A stretch of 10,509 bases of DNA, taken from positions 1-10,509 of the forward strand of contig JAEDMD010000053.1 in NCBI GenBank assembly GCA_016303195.1. The letters are read 5' to 3'. Positions within the stretch are counted from its first letter, which is position 1. The number at the start of each line of letters is the position of its first letter. This DNA comes from Oscillospiraceae bacterium. GTDB taxonomy: Bacteria; Bacillota; Clostridia; Oscillospirales; Ruminococcaceae. Below, in pieces: positions 7,074-10,509 of the stretch. The notes under the pieces were generated by a model. It was not told the origin of the DNA. It saw only the letters and a list, made by a program, of their open reading frames with translations, and did not search any database. Both the position numbers and the translations under genes were made by a program.

Positions 7074-7163
7074 ATGTTCTCTGTGATATAGTCAGATATG
7101 ATCCTCCGTCAGCAAGGGGCAGCCGACGATCAGGGATCAGGGAGAACTTTTAATAAGTCCAAG
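7074..7163 (+). promoter_or_regulatory. Structured 5' leader, possible regulatory RNA element
   Basis: The leader contains nested complementary segments: GTTCTC with GAGAAC, GATCC with GGATC, and CGTC with GACG around a loop containing AAGGGGCAG. They fold in register into one interrupted arm. The outer stem is followed directly by TTTT, as in an attenuator. GATCAGG is repeated back to back at the 3' side, which would allow alternative pairing. The ribosome binding site AAGGAGG lies just outside the structure. It does not match the conserved core of c-di-GMP-I or any other riboswitch I can recall, so its role is an inference from structure only. Confidence 0.4.
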
Positions 7164-7177
7164 GAGGTTAAATAAAC

Positions 7178-9037
7178 ATGAACAAATTAAAAAGAAAAGG
7201 CTTATCAGGCAGATTAGGCGCTTTAGCTCTTTCCGCTGCAATGGTCTCTGTTCTGCCTTCATGCGGCCCTGCCGATCAGGAAAAATTAAGCCGTACAGGT
7301 AAGGTCATGGTCATAGGCAAGGCCGATCCTGAACAGGTTTCTTTCTGGAAAGACGTAAGATCAGGCGCTATGGACGCAGGTCAGGAGCTTGGCTACGAAG
7401 TTACTTTCCAGAGTGCCGAAAACGATAATGATGTCGAGTTTCAGAAGGGTCTCATCAATGATGCTATCAGAGACAACTACGATGTCATAGTTATCGCACC
7501 TAACAGCACTACCGAACTCAACGAGGATCTCGATAAAGCCGCTGCACAAGGCATCAAGATCATCAACATCAACTCATCCTGTGAGAATGAAAACGTTGCC
7601 TGCCTTATCGCTTCAGAGGACGGTGCTGCTGCAAGTTCCGCAGTTGACGAATCCATCAATCTCATCCGTGAAAGCAGTAACGGCAAACTGGCAGGCGCAG
7701 GAAGGATCGGTATTATCGGTCACACCGCCGCAACTGCTGACGCACGTATAAAGGTATACAAGAACAGAATGTCTAATATGATCCTTATGGATATGGACGA
7801 AGCTGCCGCAGAAGCAGAAGAAGAATACATCATCGGCCCTGACGGCGAACAGTACATCACTCCTTCTGCCGCTGCTCAGAAAGCTGTTCAGGCCGCTTCA
7901 AAGGCAGGTAAGTCAAGTGACGAGATCACTGCCGCAGGTGCAAATGCCGCTGAAGAAGCTCGTAACGCACTGGTTGCCGCAGGTGTCGAAGGCTACGAAA
8001 ATCCTGATATCGCACTGGGTGCTGCTCCGTCAAATGGCGGCGAATCAGACAGTACAGGCGATCTCATCTCACCAGAGGAAGCTGCCGAAAAGGCTGCTGC
8101 TGCCGCTAAGGCCGCAGGCGCTCCCGAACAGGCTATCCAGGCTGCTGCCGAGGCTGCCGCCAAGGAAGCCACTGAAGCTATCGAAAAGGCTAAAGCCGCA
8201 GTCGGCGGAGATTCAGATGAAGGCGATTCGGAAGAAGGCGAGATCGTTGATGTAGATGACCTCCCGACTCCCGAAGAAGCTGCTGCGATGGCTTCTGAGG
8301 CCGCTAAGGCCGCAGGCGCTCCCGAACAGGCTATCCAGGCTGCTGCTGAGGCTGCTGCCAAGAAGGCTGCCGAAGATATAGAAAAGGCTAAGGCAGGTCT
8401 GCCTGTTACTCCGGGCGGCCCTCCGAGCGGTGTTTCAGGCGGTGATTCAGGCGAAACACCTGTTATGGACGCTTCATCCATCCTTACTGCAAAAACTTTC
8501 CCTGAGATCCAGGCTTCTTACTTCGTTGAAGGCGACAGATGCAACACTACATTCGAGGCCTTTGATGCAACAAACAAACTTCTCGATCCCGACGGCGACG
8601 GCGTTGCTGATGAAACAGGCATAAGACTTATCTATGCTACCAATACAAATACTACCCTCGGTGCTTGTCAGGCTATTTACAAGTTAAATCTCGCCGACAC
8701 AGTCAGCGTTGTAGGATTCAACTCCTCTGAAGACGAACTCGCTTACCTCAAGACAGGCGTTCTCGATGCTACCATCATTCAGAATCCTTATAGTATGGGC
8801 TACCTCGGTGTTACTTATGCCAAGAAGCTCGTAGACGGCGACAAGATCACCAAGAATATCAATACCGGAGTCACTCTGCTTACCGCTGAAAATATCAACG
8901 ACGACTACATCCAGATCCTCCTCTATCCGGATCAGAGCATCTCTATCTCTGAAGATACTGAGTCAGATAAGAAGTCAGAAGACTCACAGACTTCCGAAAA
9001 AGCAGATGATAATTCTAAAAACGGAGGTAACGAATAA
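7178..9037 (+). CDS. Sugar-type solute-binding lipoprotein split by an Ala-rich helical insertion
   Basis: The N-terminus is basic (KLKRK), then hydrophobic, ending VLPSC-G with a probable lipidated Cys29, so the protein is membrane-anchored and extracytoplasmic. Residues 41-199 are the first lobe and the start of the second lobe of an RbsB-like periplasmic binding fold (SFWKDVRSGAMDAGQELGYEV, YDVIVIAPNS, AAAQGIKIININ, RIGIIGHTAA, Arg190). The fold resumes at about 436 (FPEIQASYFVEGD, RLIYATNTNTTLGACQAI, SVVGFNSSEDEL, IIQNPYSMGYLG) and ends near 584. The Asp usual in GFD reads Asn515, hinting at a different ligand. Residues 200-435 are an Ala/Glu-rich insertion with three repeats. DPDGDGVADE (470-479) is a calcium-loop-like motif. 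A Ser/Asp/Lys tail follows. AAGGAGG precedes the ATG. No ABC permease is adjacent; the overlapping receptor gene suggests sensing and not uptake. Confidence 0.88.
   Translation: MNKLKRKGLSGRLGALALSAAMVSVLPSCGPADQEKLSRTGKVMVIGKADPEQVSFWKDVRSGAMDAGQELGYEVTFQSAENDNDVEFQKGLINDAIRDNYDVIVIAPNSTTELNEDLDKAAAQGIKIININSSCENENVACLIASEDGAAASSAVDESINLIRESSNGKLAGAGRIGIIGHTAATADARIKVYKNRMSNMILMDMDEAAAEAEEEYIIGPDGEQYITPSAAAQKAVQAASKAGKSSDEITAAGANAAEEARNALVAAGVEGYENPDIALGAAPSNGGESDSTGDLISPEEAAEKAAAAAKAAGAPEQAIQAAAEAAAKEATEAIEKAKAAVGGDSDEGDSEEGEIVDVDDLPTPEEAAAMASEAAKAAGAPEQAIQAAAEAAAKKAAEDIEKAKAGLPVTPGGPPSGVSGGDSGETPVMDASSILTAKTFPEIQASYFVEGDRCNTTFEAFDATNKLLDPDGDGVADETGIRLIYATNTNTTLGACQAIYKLNLADTVSVVGFNSSEDELAYLKTGVLDATIIQNPYSMGYLGVTYAKKLVDGDKITKNINTGVTLLTAENINDDYIQILLYPDQSISISEDTESDKKSEDSQTSEKADDNSKNGGNE
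8102..8148 (+). repeat. 47-base exact direct repeat, copy 1
   Basis: These 47 bases are identical to 8300-8346, exactly 198 bases (66 codons) downstream and in frame. They lie inside a longer, imperfect duplication coding for residues 298-342 and 364-408, where both copies share AAKAAGAPEQAIQAAAEAAA. Identity at silent positions points to a recent duplication or gene conversion within the insertion. Confidence 0.95.
8300..8346 (+). repeat. 47-base exact direct repeat, copy 2
   Basis: Second copy of the repeat at 8102-8148, within the Ala-rich insertion of the binding lipoprotein. The flanking codons differ, for example AEKAAAAAK against AAMASEAAK before the shared core, so the conserved centre is the loop AGAPEQ between two Ala-rich helices. 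Confidence 0.95.
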
Positions 9038-10257
9038 TGGCTAAAGATATGGAAACAAAATCTATTGATACCAAAAACAATTCCACCCCTTATGTCGTAG
9101 CTGCTATCGTACTGTTCTTCGTCATGCTCACCAACATCCTTCTCGTGTCAAATCTGTTCAAGAAGTCAACCGAGATCTCTATACGTACCTCTGTTGTTAC
9201 GGGTAACGTAAACAACTTTATGGGACAGTTCAACGAAGCTAACGCAAAGATACTCCTCATGACAGCAGGTATCGGCGATAAGGCCGCCCTCATGGAAGAC
9301 GTTGACATCAACATCGAAAACGTAATCGAGGCCGAGAGCGATATCGCACAGATGAACGATCTGCCTAAGCTTGCTGTAAAGAGATACAACCACGCTAAAT
9401 CCGCTGTTAACGCATACTTCAATGTGTACAACAAAGTTAAGCCTAACTGGGAATCAGGAGAATACACCGAAGATGAGATCGCTTACGATTACAAATCACA
9501 CCTTCAGGCTCTCCACGTTACAGCTTCACAGATGATCTCCGCTATCACCACCATCGTTTCAAACGATGCAGGCCAGCAGAGAATCCAGGGTTACAGAACT
9601 TACTACGTTATCCTCAGTGCGATGGCAACCATCTTCCTCCTCGGCGAACTCGCTATCTTCCTTGCAAGCCGTTTCGCTAAGAAGTCAAGAGAAGCTCTCG
9701 CTGAGCGTGAAAAGAACCTTGCTGAGGTTGACGCAAAGCTCAAGAATACCCGTCAGAAGGCAAACGACCTCGCTGTTATGAACATCCTTACAGGTATGAA
9801 GAACCGTTACGCTCTCGATAACGATGTTTTCGAGAGACTCGAAACAGACCGCTTCAATATTGCTGTATTCGACCTTGATAACTTCCGCAGTATCAACGAT
9901 ACATACGGTTATGACTTCGGCGATGAGTACCTCGCTTCTATCGCTGAGAACCTCAAGGAACAGTTCAGCTCTATCGCTGAGATCTACAATATTACAGGTA
10001 ATGAGTTCTGCTTCCTGTTCAACAGAGACGTATCCGAGAATCAGGCAATGGTTCACGCACAGAAGATACAGGCCGCTATGAGCCAGCCTTACGATGTAAT
10101 GAACCTCACAGTTCAGCTCACCGCTTCAGGTGCTGTTTACCATTACCTCCCCGGCGACTGCCTCAATGTAAACTCTCTCCTTGTTAAGCTCGATACTGCA
10201 ATGAGAGGCGTTAAGATGAACGGCGGTAACATGATAACCTCTGTTATGAACATCTAA
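9037..10257 (+). CDS. Membrane receptor with helical sensor and degenerate GGDEF domain
   Basis: The 406-residue protein has a first membrane helix at about 19-39 and a second at about 189-212. Between them is an extracytoplasmic region of about 150 mostly helical residues, resembling the four-helix-bundle sensors of chemoreceptors. A Lys/Glu-rich signalling helix (213-246) leads to a GGDEF domain: LTGMKNR (251-257), FDLDNFRSINDTYG (278-291), signature TGNEF (320-324), LTASGAVYHY, and DTAMRGVKMNGGN. GGDEF enzymes make cyclic di-GMP. Here the metal-site Asp of FDLD and the Glu of the signature remain, but the first Gly is Thr and the Asp is Asn, so cyclase activity is doubtful. The RxxD inhibitory site is absent (Ser311, Ala314). 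Its ATG overlaps the TAA of the lipoprotein gene by one base (TAATG) with GGAGG nine bases upstream, so the two are translationally coupled and probably form a ligand-sensing pair. Confidence 0.9.
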   Translation: MAKDMETKSIDTKNNSTPYVVAAIVLFFVMLTNILLVSNLFKKSTEISIRTSVVTGNVNNFMGQFNEANAKILLMTAGIGDKAALMEDVDINIENVIEAESDIAQMNDLPKLAVKRYNHAKSAVNAYFNVYNKVKPNWESGEYTEDEIAYDYKSHLQALHVTASQMISAITTIVSNDAGQQRIQGYRTYYVILSAMATIFLLGELAIFLASRFAKKSREALAEREKNLAEVDAKLKNTRQKANDLAVMNILTGMKNRYALDNDVFERLETDRFNIAVFDLDNFRSINDTYGYDFGDEYLASIAENLKEQFSSIAEIYNITGNEFCFLFNRDVSENQAMVHAQKIQAAMSQPYDVMNLTVQLTASGAVYHYLPGDCLNVNSLLVKLDTAMRGVKMNGGNMITSVMNI

Positions 10258-10270
10258 ACAGTATAAATTA

Positions 10271-10307
10271 TGCCCCTGAGCGTTGCAAAGCGTTCAGGGG
10301 CATTTTT
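10271..10307 (+). terminator. Strong intrinsic terminator of the binding protein-GGDEF operon
   Basis: A 14-base-pair stem (TGCCCCTGAGCGTT against AGCGTTCAGGGGCA, two G-T wobbles) closed by a GCAA tetraloop is followed by TTTTT. It starts 14 bases after the stop codon of the GGDEF gene. Confidence 0.95.
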
Positions 10308-10309
10308 CA

Positions 10310-10509
10310 TTTATGCGACGCAAAAATGTTCGTTATTTCAGATTTTTTCGTCGGGCAAGCCGAGGTAAGTAAATGCAGACCGTCCGTAAAGCATCGCTGC
10401 GCTTGCTTTACTGCTTTCTTAGGGAGGGCTCTGCCCTCCCCCTTCCCCCACCTTCCAAAGGGATGTGGGTAGATTATAATATGAAGTGCAACAAATAAAA
10501 AAAGAATTG
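10310..10509. other. Right-edge spacer without a recognised gene
   Basis: After the operon terminator no open frame with a ribosome binding site is visible to the window edge. Besides the palindromes at 10386-10470 there is an isolated TATAAT at 10475-10480 on the plus strand without a -35 box at the right distance, followed by an A-rich end. Confidence 0.5.
10386..10470. repeat. Cluster of palindromes, possible intergenic repeat element
   Basis: Three hairpins follow closely: GTAAAGCA with TGCTTTAC (10386-10411, perfect 8 bp, 10-base loop); GGGAGGGC with GCCCTCCC (10422-10440, perfect 8 bp, TCT loop); and CCCAC..CTT with AAG..GTGGG (around 10448-10469, bulged). The G+C-rich arms contrast with the AT-rich surroundings. 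No T tract follows on the plus strand. The arrangement resembles short non-coding palindromic repeats of clostridial genomes, but a single copy in the window cannot prove mobility or repetition. Confidence 0.4.

Noticed and set aside
7100..7160. Possible c-di-GMP-I riboswitch upstream of the GGDEF operon
   Set aside because: GCAAGGGGCA is only superficially similar; the second conserved half and the tetraloop/receptor parts are missing.
7993..8481. A 162-codon Ala/Ser-rich open frame on the minus strand
   Set aside because: It mirrors the Ala-rich repeats of the binding lipoprotein; GCN codons read in reverse give Ala, Ser, Gly and Arg without stops.

Overview
The window looks like chromosomal DNA of a Gram-positive, anaerobic, Ruminococcus-like clostridium (Bacillota). 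This is inferred from AGGAGG-type ribosome binding sites in front of most genes, sigma-A style promoters in very AT-rich spacers, a BspA-like LRR_5 protein, a lipobox-bearing binding protein, and codon use moderately richer in G+C than the spacers. The species cannot be named from sequence alone.

Left part (1-1064, minus strand): the first 41 codons of a MATE-family multidrug/metabolite exporter run off the left edge. Upstream of it is a small two-helix membrane protein (200-733) with its own sigma-A promoter, followed by a spacer without a convincing gene.

Centre (1065-6691, minus strand): a five-gene cluster read right to left. Its order is zinc ribbon-helical-LRR_5 protein, Hanks-type Ser/Thr kinase with a C-terminal zinc ribbon, TerY-like von Willebrand A (vWA) protein, PP2C phosphatase, and a degenerate cytidine-deaminase-like protein with a prion-like GYPQQG repeat tract and a Lys-rich tail. 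Kinase, vWA and PP2C together match the 'TerY-P triad' known from comparative genomics of tellurium-resistance/stress systems. The LRR protein (upstream, close spacing) and the deaminase-like protein (downstream, with a probable extra promoter) look like local additions. A plausible reading is a reversible phosphorylation switch: the kinase phosphorylates, PP2C reverses it, the vWA and LRR proteins act as metal-dependent or repeat-based scaffolds, and the pseudo-deaminase is a candidate effector or client.

Right part (7178-10257, plus strand): a divergently transcribed two-gene operon behind a strong promoter and a structured leader. The first gene encodes a lipoprotein of the periplasmic sugar-binding (RbsB-like) class, interrupted in its second lobe by a roughly 235-residue Ala-rich insertion with three helical repeats. 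The second, overlapping by one base, encodes a two-TM receptor with an extracytoplasmic helical sensor and a GGDEF domain whose signature reads TGNEF and whose inhibitory site is absent. The pair looks like a ligand-sensing module that signals across the membrane. A very clear terminator with a GCAA loop closes the operon, and the last 120 bases carry consecutive palindromes that may be an intergenic repeat element.

No rRNA, tRNA, CRISPR array, insertion sequence or transposase was seen.
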